Below are positions 8,182 to 16,646 of a stretch of 64,000 bases of DNA, piece by piece. The notes beneath the pieces are model-generated. The model saw only the letters and a program-made list of their open reading frames with translations, had not been told where the DNA came from and did no database searches. Made by a program: the position numbers and the translations under genes. The stretch spans positions 179,426-243,425 of the forward strand of contig JAURXZ010000008.1 of NCBI GenBank assembly GCA_030654175.1, read 5' to 3'. The DNA comes from Bacteroidia bacterium (GTDB taxonomy: Bacteria; Bacteroidota; Bacteroidia; 2-12-FULL-35-15). The number at the start of each line of letters is the position of its first letter. Positions within the stretch are counted from its first letter, which is position 1.

Positions 8182-11100
8182 TTAATTCAAGTCAAAATCC
8201 AAATGATGTAATTTCAGCAGATCAAGCAAATCATTGTTGGGATTTAGCTTTATTTTTTTTGCAGGCAGCAATACTGCAACATTTTCTTCATCAAACACTT
8301 TGAACTTTAAAGTACAATTACGTGGCTGCGCTTCAATATTAGTTGTAAGTATTTCATTGAATTTGGTGATAAATTCATCCGATACGTCCTTTATAGGCAC
8401 ACTCACGGTAAGGCTTTTTGCTAATTTATCGCGTAACTCAGATAGCAACTGTATCGTGTTTACTTTAAATTCGAAATTACCTGAATTCCTATATCGTTCA
8501 GAAATTTTACCTTTCACATATAAAAACAATCCGGTAACCATATAAGGTCTGAATTTTACATAGTCTTCTCCAAAAAAGGCTAATTCAGCCGATTCCCGAT
8601 AATCTTCAACAGTGATTTTTCCCCATGGATTTCCTGTTTTCGTAACTCCGTTATGAACATTGGTTACGATCCCTCCAAACACAAGATCTCTGTTTTTATT
8701 TTCTTCAATTTTTTTTATGTCAGTAACCGAATGATAACAAAAGTTATCAATTTCTAATTTGTAGGTATCTAAAGGATGTCCAGAGATAAAAAATCCTACT
8801 ACTTCTTTTTCATTTTTTAATTGTTCCAGATTATTCCACACTTCACAAACCGGAATTTTAGGCTCCGGCATATCCACTTCACTTTCCTCGCCAAATAAAG
8901 ATACCTGAGCAGAATTGATCCCTTCCTGATGTGAGTTCCCATAACGAATTACTTTTTCAAGAAAATTGATATTGTCATTACCCTCCGTAAAAAAATAGGT
9001 GGCACGATGAATATCAAATGAATCTAAACCGCCCGCATACGCAAGGCTTTCAAATGTTTTTTTGTTGGCGGCCCGCAAATTTATTCTGCGTACCAGGTCA
9101 AAAACACTTTTGTAAGGCCCATTTGCCAAACGTTCTTCAACTATCGATACAACGGCCGCTTCGCCAACTCCTTTAACAGCACCCATTCCAAAACGGATCT
9201 GTCCGCTTTTGTTCACTGCAAACTGGTATTGGCTTTCATTCACATCAGGCCCTAGCACAGGAACTCCCATACGTTTGCACTCATCCATAAAAAAAGTGAT
9301 CTTATCAATATTACTCAAGTTGTGAGTAAGCACCGATGCCATGTATTCACCCGGATAATGGGCTTTTAAATAGGCCGTCTGATAAGCAACAAAAGCATAA
9401 CAGGTTGAATGGGATTTGTTGAACGCGTACTGTGCAAATTTCTCCCAATCGGTCCAGATCTTCTCCAGTTTAGCAGCAGGCAACCCCTTAGCGGTAGCAC
9501 CGGCCATGAACTGGCCTTTCATTTTATCAAGTGTATATCTGTCTTTCTTTCCCATTGCTTTACGCAACACATCGGCATCACCTTTTGAGAAGCCTGCCAG
9601 CTTTTGGGAAAGCAACATCACCTGTTCCTGGTAAACTGTTATACCATAGGTATCGGAAAGGAATTCTTCCATTTCAGGTACGTCATACGTAATCGCTTCA
9701 CGACCATGTTTACGTGCAATGAAATTAGGGATATATTCGATCGGACCCGGACGATACAAGGCATTCATAGCGATCAGGTCGGCAAATTTATCGGGTTTTA
9801 GATTGATCAGATGTTTTTGCATTCCGGCACTTTCAAACTGAAATGTACCATTGGTATCACCACGTTGATAAAGCTCAAATGTAGCAACATCATCAAGGGG
9901 AACATCGTCAATTACCAGTTCTACCCCATGATTTTCTTTAATGAGCTTTAATGCATCACGAATAATGGTAAGCGTTTTCAAGCCCAGGAAGTCCATTTTA
10001 ATTACCCCGGCATCTTCAATCACTCTGCCATCATACTGTGTAATGTATAATTCGGTTTCTTTGGATGCAGCAATAGGAACAATCTCGGTAAGATCTTTCG
10101 GGGCAATAATTATCGCTGAAGCATGAATACCGGTACCTCTTACAGAGCCTTCTAATATCAAAGCTTCTTTCAGCACCCTTGCCTGAAGGTCATTACCTGC
10201 AAGCACTGCACGTAATTTTTTTACATCTTCCAGATCCTCTTTTGTTAATCCCTCTTTTTCTTCCAGGCTGGCATCACCTGTCATTGGTGCTTTTAATACA
10301 CGTTTTAATTCAATACCCGGTTTGTCAGGTACTAATTTTGCGAGCATATTTGAATCCTGCAAAGGAAGATCCAAAACACGTGCAACGTCTTTGATACTCA
10401 TCTTGGCGGCCATTGTACCATACGTTACAATTTGCGCTACCTGATTTTTTCCATATTTTTCAACTACATAATCAATTACCTTCTGACGGCCCTGATCATC
10501 AAAATCTGTATCAATATCGGGCATTGACTTACGATCGGGATTTAAGAAACGCTCGAATAGTAAATTATATTTAATTGGATCTATATTGGTAATGCCAATG
10601 CAATAGGCAACTGCAGAGCCTGCCGCAGAACCACGTCCCGGTCCTATGAATACTCCAATGTCTTTCCCGTGATTGATAAAATCAGCTACAATTAAAAAGT
10701 AACCTGCAAAGCCCATTATTTTGATGGTATTCAATTCAAAGTTGAGGCGCTCCTCTACTTCCGGACTGATATCTATATAACGTTTTTTTGCACCTGTGAA
10801 TGTTAAATGATGCAGGTAATCGTCCTGAGTTAAAAAGGTAGTTGGTATTTGGAAATTCGGCAACATGATATCCTGCTTGAGTTTTAGCGGTACTATCTTG
10901 TCAACAATTTCATTTGTATTATCAATGGCTTGTGGCAGATCGCTGAACAATTGAGTCATTTCAGCGGTAGTTTTAAAATAGAATTGATCGTTGTAAAATG
11001 CAAATCGTTTACCTTTTGAAGATGTGGAATCATCATCACCAAAGTCCTTCATACTTGGAGTACTCTGCTTTTCGCCTGTATTTAAACACAGTAAAATATC

Positions 11101-11775
11101 ATGTGCGTTTGAATCAGCCTGATCAACATAATGTGAATCGTTAGATGCAATTATTTTTACATTGTGCTTTTGTGCAAACTTCAATAATACCTCATTCACC
11201 TTATTTTGTTCAGGAATATCATGACGTTGCAATTCAACATAATAATCTTCACCAAAAATATCCAGCCACCATTTAAATTCTTTTTCACCTTCATCTTCGC
11301 CTTTCTTTAGTATGGCTTGTGGTACTGAGGCACCCAAACAGCAGGTTGTTGCAATTAATCCTTTATGATATTGTAAAACCAGTTCTTTATCAATACGTGG
11401 GTATTTACCATACAAGCCCTCCATATAGCCCAAACTACAGAGCTTTACAAGGTTCTTGTAGCCTTCTGCATCTTTAGCTAATAATAACTGATGGTAACGT
11501 TTATCTTTATCATCCTTTGTAAACTGGCGCTTGTGGCGGTTATCCACGACATAGAATTCACAACCTACAATGGGTTTTATTTTATTTGGATTGTCGGGTG
11601 TATTATGTTTAGCGGCTTCGGCCACAAATTTGAATACACCAAACATGTTGCCATGATCGGTAATGGCAAGGGCACGCATATTGTCATTTACAGCCTTTTT
11701 GTAAAGTGATGAAATATCGGCAGCACCGTCCAATAAAGAGAATTGTGTATGTACGTGTAAATGGGAAAAATTCAT
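8182..11775 (-). CDS. dnaE: DNA polymerase III subunit alpha
   Basis: The replicative polymerase catalytic subunit, 1197 residues, normal for the DnaE1 type of Bacteroidota. Domain order: N-terminal PHP domain starting FSHLHVHTQFSLLDG (metal-binding HLHVH intact), palm domain with the catalytic pair in PDIDTDF at about residue 418 and the third Asp in IKMDFLGL at about 593, thumb/fingers including FNKSHS, then helix-hairpin-helix and a C-terminal OB fold (FGGIVTNVHNGVTKTGNPW region). The start is supported because Met begins the PHP motif directly (MNFSHLHVH). The next gene upstream is far away (570-base spacer), so it has its own promoter. Confidence 0.98.
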   Translation of the reverse strand: MNFSHLHVHTQFSLLDGAADISSLYKKAVNDNMRALAITDHGNMFGVFKFVAEAAKHNTPDNPNKIKPIVGCEFYVVDNRHKRQFTKDDKDKRYHQLLLAKDAEGYKNLVKLCSLGYMEGLYGKYPRIDKELVLQYHKGLIATTCCLGASVPQAILKKGEDEGEKEFKWWLDIFGEDYYVELQRHDIPEQNKVNEVLLKFAQKHNVKIIASNDSHYVDQADSNAHDILLCLNTGEKQSTPSMKDFGDDDSTSSKGKRFAFYNDQFYFKTTAEMTQLFSDLPQAIDNTNEIVDKIVPLKLKQDIMLPNFQIPTTFLTQDDYLHHLTFTGAKKRYIDISPEVEERLNFELNTIKIMGFAGYFLIVADFINHGKDIGVFIGPGRGSAAGSAVAYCIGITNIDPIKYNLLFERFLNPDRKSMPDIDTDFDDQGRQKVIDYVVEKYGKNQVAQIVTYGTMAAKMSIKDVARVLDLPLQDSNMLAKLVPDKPGIELKRVLKAPMTGDASLEEKEGLTKEDLEDVKKLRAVLAGNDLQARVLKEALILEGSVRGTGIHASAIIIAPKDLTEIVPIAASKETELYITQYDGRVIEDAGVIKMDFLGLKTLTIIRDALKLIKENHGVELVIDDVPLDDVATFELYQRGDTNGTFQFESAGMQKHLINLKPDKFADLIAMNALYRPGPIEYIPNFIARKHGREAITYDVPEMEEFLSDTYGITVYQEQVMLLSQKLAGFSKGDADVLRKAMGKKDRYTLDKMKGQFMAGATAKGLPAAKLEKIWTDWEKFAQYAFNKSHSTCYAFVAYQTAYLKAHYPGEYMASVLTHNLSNIDKITFFMDECKRMGVPVLGPDVNESQYQFAVNKSGQIRFGMGAVKGVGEAAVVSIVEERLANGPYKSVFDLVRRINLRAANKKTFESLAYAGGLDSFDIHRATYFFTEGNDNINFLEKVIRYGNSHQEGINSAQVSLFGEESEVDMPEPKIPVCEVWNNLEQLKNEKEVVGFFISGHPLDTYKLEIDNFCYHSVTDIKKIEENKNRDLVFGGIVTNVHNGVTKTGNPWGKITVEDYRESAELAFFGEDYVKFRPYMVTGLFLYVKGKISERYRNSGNFEFKVNTIQLLSELRDKLAKSLTVSVPIKDVSDEFITKFNEILTTNIEAQPRNCTLKFKVFDEENVAVLLPAKKIKLNPNNDLLDLLKLHHLDFDLN

Positions 11776-11842
11776 TGTTTATTTCTCGTTACTGATAATG
11801 AATATTACTTTGGTAATTTTTACTGTTAATATTAAATTTATT

Positions 11843-11938
11843 GGGGCGTTCCTTTCTTAAAGAAGAAAGGGCGGGCTTTCCGTTGCAATCTTTTCCGATG
11901 AAAAACCGGAGAAGGATTTACGCTGCAATCCCTAACGC
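11843..11938. repeat. degenerate copy of a Bacteroidota interspersed intergenic repeat
   Basis: It begins GGGGCGTT and ends CCTAACGC (inverted GCGTT/AACGC ends). Inside are a hairpin CCTTTCTT/AAGAAAGG, the word GCGGGCTTTCCGTTGCAATC and a second, partly inverted GCTGCAATCCC. From memory this closely resembles a palindromic repeat scattered through many Bacteroidota genomes (start GGGCGT, GGGCTTTCCGCTGCAATC, end CAATCCCTAACGC). No ORF. Confidence 0.55.
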
Positions 11939-12265
11939 AAAATAAACAATGAATCGTTCTGAAAATAATTGTATGATGATCAACCTAAAATTATTTAAAT
12001 AATTTGTTTGCTTTTCAAATCATGAAAAGCATCAAATTCTCAAATCATTTTGGATTTTACCAGGGATGTAAATTTACCGAATTAATGCCTTTGATTTTTA
12101 GATGTTGAAAAGATATGAAAAAGAAAAACGTAATTGCCTTTTCATTTAACCCCAAAAGCATCTGTTCAAGGCCTTTGTCAGAAAATATTCTTAAAAAAAT
12201 CACAAGATTTATAGTGAAAAAACAATTAGGATTTTTGAAAAATAATCTAAAAAGCCCGCTATAAG
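11939..12265. other. AT-rich intergenic region upstream of dnaE
   Basis: About 330 bases between the repeat element and the uspA terminator, AT-rich, with no recognised gene or RNA. A plus-strand 49-codon reading frame (12115-12264, starting MKKKNVIAFSF, basic) ends just before the terminator; there is no family match I know and no clear ribosome-binding site, so I do not call it a gene. The dnaE promoter should lie near 11776-11842. Confidence 0.4.
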
Positions 12266-12301
12266 AAAAAAGCCTTCCTGAATTTTCAGGAAGGCTTTTT
12301 T
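12266..12301 (-). terminator. rho-independent terminator of the UspA gene
   Basis: A 17-bp perfect stem (12266-12282 and 12285-12301), core GCCTTCCTGAA, with A and T runs at the two ends so it can work in both directions. It lies 45 bases beyond the minus-strand uspA stop. Confidence 0.9.
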
Positions 12302-12345
12302 AACAGTTTTTTATTTAAATAATTCTATTGATTAGCTTGGAAAGA

Positions 12346-13164
12346 TTACTTCCAGGAAGCGGTATCTTTACGAACCATAGGGCGGAAGCTTAATACAGGA
12401 ATTTCGCTTTCGCTGATGATCTGTTGTGCAACTGTTCCGATAAAAAGTTCTTTCAAACTCAATTCGGCTTTGGTCATAATTAAAATAAGATCAGCTTCTA
12501 CTTCACGACCATAATCCTGAACCATTTTAGGGATATCTTTTCCACGTAAAGTTTTTATGGTACAACGTATACCTTGATCTTTTATGAATTTCCAAACCTG
12601 ATTTGAGTAAGAGATCAGCTTGTTTTCAGCATCTTCATCAGTTTGAGTTAAAATGGAGATCACACGAATATCTGCTTTAAATAGTTTTGCTAATTCTATG
12701 GCTTTAGAAACTTTTTCGCGGGTTTCTTTGGATAAGTCAACAGGTAATAAAATCGTTTTGCAACCATCTCTGTGAACCTTACCACGTATTGTAATTACAG
12801 GGTGTTTAGACTCACGCACCATTTTAAAAGCATTTTTACTAAGTACGTGACTTAATGAAAGTTTTGATGTGATACCGATCATTACAAACAAAGGGTTTAA
12901 AACATCTGCAACTTTATTTATTTCTTCATAAACATTGCCGTGGCGAATCATTGTTTCAACCGGTTGCCCGGATTTTGCCATTGCAACTTTAGCTAATTCA
13001 TCTAACTTTTTTTTAGTTAAAGGAGATTTTTCTTCTTCAACGCTAAGGAGCACTATCCTGGAATTTGTAAAACGAGCCAGATTGTACGTTTGGCTAAGCG
13101 CAATCATTGTTTGTTCGGTCGAATCAATAGGTACTAAAATGGAAGTTGTTGCTTGTTTTGACAT
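12346..13164 (-). CDS. universal stress protein, tandem UspA domains
   Basis: About 272 residues, two UspA domains in one chain: domain 1 from TSILVPIDSTEQ to HPVITIRG (about residues 5-130) and domain 2 from KTILLPVDLSKE to the C-terminus (about 137-265). Each opens with the ILVP/ILLPVD strand typical of the fold. Tandem Usps of this size are common in Bacteroidota and usually function as monomers that mimic the single-domain dimer, binding nucleotide or acting as stress regulators. The first domain's expected G-x2-G-x9-G-S/T loop is not obvious, so nucleotide binding is uncertain. An upstream in-frame Met at 13188 would add eight residues; I prefer the inner Met because it begins MSKQATTSILVP. 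Confidence 0.9.
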   Translation of the reverse strand: MSKQATTSILVPIDSTEQTMIALSQTYNLARFTNSRIVLLSVEEEKSPLTKKKLDELAKVAMAKSGQPVETMIRHGNVYEEINKVADVLNPLFVMIGITSKLSLSHVLSKNAFKMVRESKHPVITIRGKVHRDGCKTILLPVDLSKETREKVSKAIELAKLFKADIRVISILTQTDEDAENKLISYSNQVWKFIKDQGIRCTIKTLRGKDIPKMVQDYGREVEADLILIMTKAELSLKELFIGTVAQQIISESEIPVLSFRPMVRKDTASWK

Positions 13165-13373
13165 ACTAAATCCTTGTTTTTTTGACAAAAGTAAGAATAA
13201 ATTTTGAATTTAAACATTTAACAATACAAATATGTAATTCATCTGTCAATTTAAAGTGTTAATGCCAGAATCTCATATTTCCTTTTTTCTGCTTTATTAT
13301 ATCTAATAAGACAGAATTTTGGATTAAATGTTGCCTATTTGCAGAGAAAACTAAAATAAGTCATGTAAATTGT

Positions 13374-13402
13374 ATTGGCGACAAATTATTTTCTTAACTT
13401 CG
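13374..13402 (+). promoter_or_regulatory. putative rpsP promoter
   Basis: TTG at 13375-13377, 17 bases, then TAACTTCG at 13395-13402, close to the Bacteroidota TAnnTTTG -7 element. Transcription would begin just before the GC-rich hairpin at 13406-13425. Confidence 0.5.
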
Positions 13403-13405
13403 CAA

Positions 13406-13425
13406 CCCCGAAACTAAAAACGGGG
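13406..13425 (+). promoter_or_regulatory. small stem-loop in the rpsP leader
   Basis: CCCCG at 13406-13410 pairs with CGGGG at 13421-13425 around a 10-base A-rich loop, in an otherwise AT-rich leader 30 bases before the start codon. It could be a site for autoregulation or 5'-end protection; that is inference. Confidence 0.4.
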
Positions 13426-13456
13426 AATAAATTATTAACCTTTAAATAACAAAAAA

Positions 13457-13981
13457 ATGCCAGTAAAAATTAGATTACAGCGCCATGGAAAAAAAGCAAG
13501 CGCTTTTTACCACATTGTAATTGCGGATGGTCGTGCACCTCGAGACGGAAAGTTTATTGAGAAAATTGGCACCTACAACCCAACTACAAATCCAGCAACT
13601 ATCGTTTTGGATAATGACAAAGCTTTGTCATGGTTACAAAACGGAGCACAACCAACAGACACTTGCCGTGCTATCCTTTCTTACAAAGGAGTAATGTACA
13701 GAAATCACCTGAAAGGTGGTATCGCAAAAGGTGCTTTAACTCAAGAGCAGGCAGATGCTAAATTTGCAAAGTGGGAAATTGAAAAAGAAGGTAAAATTTC
13801 AGGTAAAATAACAAAATTAGATAGCGCTAAAAAAGATGCATACAAAAATCGTATGACTGCTGAAGTTGCTGCTAAAGACGCAACAGCGGCTAAAGTTATT
13901 GCTAAAAACACACCTCCGGTTGTTGAGGCTGTTGTTGAAAGTTCTGAACCTGAAACTCCTCAAGCAGAAGCAGAAGCATAA
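13457..13981 (+). CDS. rpsP: 30S ribosomal protein S16
   Basis: A small-subunit assembly protein. The first ~80 residues are the conserved S16 core, opening [23 protein letters not shown] and including [13 protein letters not shown]. The protein is 174 residues, about twice the 80-90 of E. coli S16: residues ~85-174 form a Lys/Ala/Glu-rich, probably disordered or helical extension ending in alternating Glu-Ala. Such tails are common in Bacteroidota S16. The usual neighbours rimM, trmD and rplS are absent; here it is a stand-alone gene with its own promoter, leader hairpin and strong terminator. Confidence 0.97.
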   Translation: MPVKIRLQRHGKKASAFYHIVIADGRAPRDGKFIEKIGTYNPTTNPATIVLDNDKALSWLQNGAQPTDTCRAILSYKGVMYRNHLKGGIAKGALTQEQADAKFAKWEIEKEGKISGKITKLDSAKKDAYKNRMTAEVAAKDATAAKVIAKNTPPVVEAVVESSEPETPQAEAEA

Positions 13982-14002
13982 TTTTAATAATACATTTACA
14001 TT

Positions 14003-14040
14003 AAATAGGCAGCCAACATAATTTGGCTGCCTATTTTTTT
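14003..14040 (+). terminator. rpsP terminator
   Basis: A 14-bp stem (14003-14016 and 14023-14036, core AGGCAGCCAA) with a 6-base loop and an eight-T run, 21 bases after the rpsP stop. Confidence 0.93.
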
Positions 14041-14156
14041 TATAAAAAAATCTGATTTTATCAGGAATAATATTTATCAATTGGATGAAATTTGTATTTT
14101 GCACTTTTAATTTATAATCTAACCTGCAATAAAAATTGACAACAAAGTAAAAGTAG

Positions 14157-16175
14157 ATGATAAAAAATCTTTCATCTTATTTTAGCATCCGAAGCATAGG
14201 AATTATTCTTATGGTTTCATTAATATATTTTCTCTCGGCAAGAACCGGATTGTTGTTGGCTTATAAAAACACCAATGCAACGCCAATTTGGCCACCATCC
14301 GGTATTGCCCTTGCTGCTTTTCTTTTGTTTGGCTATAGGGTATGGCCCGGGATATTGATAAGTGCGTTTACTGTAAATCTGGTTGTTTTTATTTCTAATA
14401 ATACCTCTGATATGCATACCGCTATCTTGGTATCATCACTCATTAGTATTGGTAATACATCCGAAGTACTACTTGGATTTTATTTATTAAAAAAATCCGC
14501 TGAAAATATCACTGGTCTTGAAAAAATACGAAATGTTTTTCAATTTACTTTTGTAGTATTAATAATGAGTTTGGTAAGTTCTATTATAGGCACCACCACT
14601 GTATGTCTTGCTAATATAGCTTCATGGACCCAATACCCTACAGTTTGGCTCATTTGGTGGTTTGGCGATGTTTCAGGTGCTCTTATCATTGCTCCTCTAT
14701 TATTATCAATTGCAATTTATTTCAACTCTAAATGGAAATGGAATAAAAAAACAGTAGAGGCTTTTGTTCTGTATCTTATCACTTTGCTTATTAGCGCATT
14801 GGTTTTTGGAAATTTGCTTCCGGTTAATTCTCCATTTGCAAATGCATATATTATTTTACCGGTGTTGCTATGGGCAGCAATTCGTTTTGAATTGTTACAA
14901 GTAGTAACAGCTATTGCAATTTCATCTATCACAGCTGTTTTAGGAACAGCAAATGGATATGGACCATTTATTTCCGGATTTCAAACGGAATCGCTGCTTT
15001 CATTACAATTATATATTTCAATCGTAAGTGTCTGCATCCTCACATTGAGGGCTGCAATAAATGAAAACAAAAAAGCATTGGAGGCATTAAAGTTTTCTGA
15101 AAATTTCCTTAACTCCATTGTTGAAAATATTCCAAATATGATTTTTGTTAAAGAAGCTAAAGAGTTGAAGTTTGTGAGATTTAATAAAGCAGGGGAGGAG
15201 CTTCTTGGATACTCAAGAGAAGAATTAGTAGGAAAAAGCGATTACGATCTTTTTCCAAAAAATGAAGCTGATTTTTTTATAGCTAAGGACAAAAAGGTGT
15301 TTGATACCGGAAAGCTTTTAGAAATTGAAGAAGAATCTATTCATACTAAACATAAAGGAGTAAGAATCCTTGAAACTAAAAAAATACCAATTCTGGATAG
15401 TTCCGGAAACCCGATTTATTTACTTGGTATTTCAAGAGATATTACGGACCAAAAAAAAATTGAAACAGAGCTTGTGACAAGAACAAAAGAGCTCGCACGA
15501 TCCAATACCGAATTAGAGCAATTTGCCTATGTGGCTTCTCACGATTTGCAAGAGCCTTTACGTACCGTATCTACTTACCTTCAATTATTAGAAAAGCGGT
15601 ATAAAGATAAATTAGATCCTGAGGCAAAAGATTTCATTGCTTATGCAATCGGAGGCAGTAATAGAATGCGGGCCCTTATTCATAGTATCCTTGAATATTC
15701 GCGAATAAACCGAATTAAGCCTTTCGAAGATATAAATATGAACTTGCTTTTAAATGAAGTGTTAGAAAATTTACGTGTCTCGATAAAAGAAAATAATGTA
15801 TCTATTAAAATCAACGAGTTGCCTGAAATTTATGGCGATCATGTATTAATAAATCAACTTTTTCAGAATCTGATAGAAAATGCAATAAAATTCAGAAATG
15901 CTCTTAATCCAGAAATAATTATTTCAGGTAAAAAGCAAGGGAACGAATATTTATTTTCGGTGGCCGATAATGGGATCGGTATGAAAAAAGAATTTACAAA
16001 AAAGATATTTGATATTTTTCAACGACTCAATAGCAGGGAAGAGTATTCCGGAACCGGTATTGGATTGGCAATATGTAAAAAAATTGTGGAGCGCCATGGA
16101 GGCGAAATATGGGTGGAATCAGAAACAGGTAAAGGAAGTACTTTTTATTTTACCATTAAAGGAAAAACCGGATAA
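14157..16175 (+). CDS. MASE1-PAS sensor histidine kinase
   Basis: A 672-residue membrane sensor kinase. Residues ~10-300 are a MASE1 domain of about eight membrane helices, with the characteristic NATPIWPPSGIALA segment near residues 40-53. A PAS domain follows (about 312-430, with LLGYSREELVGKSDYDLFP and a PAC-like ILGISRDITDQ-type end), then a HisKA domain with phospho-acceptor His462 in ASHDLQEPLR, and a HATPase_c domain (about 560-670) with DNGIGM and GTGIGLAICKKI. All kinase motifs are intact. No response regulator is adjacent, so the partner is encoded elsewhere or is a phosphorelay. The signal sensed by MASE1 is unknown. Confidence 0.95.
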   Translation: MIKNLSSYFSIRSIGIILMVSLIYFLSARTGLLLAYKNTNATPIWPPSGIALAAFLLFGYRVWPGILISAFTVNLVVFISNNTSDMHTAILVSSLISIGNTSEVLLGFYLLKKSAENITGLEKIRNVFQFTFVVLIMSLVSSIIGTTTVCLANIASWTQYPTVWLIWWFGDVSGALIIAPLLLSIAIYFNSKWKWNKKTVEAFVLYLITLLISALVFGNLLPVNSPFANAYIILPVLLWAAIRFELLQVVTAIAISSITAVLGTANGYGPFISGFQTESLLSLQLYISIVSVCILTLRAAINENKKALEALKFSENFLNSIVENIPNMIFVKEAKELKFVRFNKAGEELLGYSREELVGKSDYDLFPKNEADFFIAKDKKVFDTGKLLEIEEESIHTKHKGVRILETKKIPILDSSGNPIYLLGISRDITDQKKIETELVTRTKELARSNTELEQFAYVASHDLQEPLRTVSTYLQLLEKRYKDKLDPEAKDFIAYAIGGSNRMRALIHSILEYSRINRIKPFEDINMNLLLNEVLENLRVSIKENNVSIKINELPEIYGDHVLINQLFQNLIENAIKFRNALNPEIIISGKKQGNEYLFSVADNGIGMKKEFTKKIFDIFQRLNSREEYSGTGIGLAICKKIVERHGGEIWVESETGKGSTFYFTIKGKTG

Positions 16176-16228
16176 CAATAATCGGCTCCGATTTTAAAAT
16201 ACTTTATAAAAACAAAATTATTATTTCC

Positions 16229-16636
16229 ATGCAAAAACGATTTTTAATTTTTGGCGGGTTTTCAGCAGCAATGGCTGTTGCCCTTGGTGCAATGGGGGCC
16301 CACTTTCTAAAATCAAAATTAGAAAGCGGGTTAATTACTGAAACAAATTTACAAACCTTTGAAACAGCTGTGAAATACCAGTTTTATCACTCTATCGCCA
16401 TTTTCATGGTGGTATTACTTGCCGACAGGTTCAATGATAAAGTTTTTCAAAAAGCCGGGTATTGTTTTATGCTTGGAATTGTATTTTTTTCGGGATCCTT
16501 ATATTTACTGTCAACAGCAAATTTATTAGGTTTATCAAGTGTGAAGTGGGTAGGTCCGGTCACTCCAATTGGAGGCTTGTTTTTTATTACCGGTTGGATA
16601 CTTTTAGCGCTTGCCGGACTCAAAAAGAGGGAATAA
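16229..16636 (+). CDS. DUF423 family membrane protein
   Basis: A 135-residue inner-membrane protein of the DUF423 (YgdD/TMEM256-like) family with four predicted helices. Family signs: GAMGAHFLKSKL near residues 20-31, the FETAVKYQFYHSIAI segment at about 49-63 (the conserved Y-x-x-x-H), and GPVTPIGGLFFITGW near the end. Function unknown. It starts 53 bases after the sensor kinase and may be co-transcribed with it. Its stop is 10 bases from the stop of the first T9SS-sorted giant protein, tail to tail. Confidence 0.9.
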   Translation: MQKRFLIFGGFSAAMAVALGAMGAHFLKSKLESGLITETNLQTFETAVKYQFYHSIAIFMVVLLADRFNDKVFQKAGYCFMLGIVFFSGSLYLLSTANLLGLSSVKWVGPVTPIGGLFFITGWILLALAGLKKRE

Positions 16637-16646
16637 CATTTGAAAA

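Noticed and set aside
12115-12264. 49-codon basic frame ending at the uspA terminator
   Set aside because: No known family or ribosome-binding site; terminator better explained by uspA.
13817-14104. 95-codon minus-strand frame opposite the rpsP tail and terminator
   Set aside because: Runs through the rpsP terminator and is Cys/Phe-rich, the complement of Lys/Ala/Glu codons.
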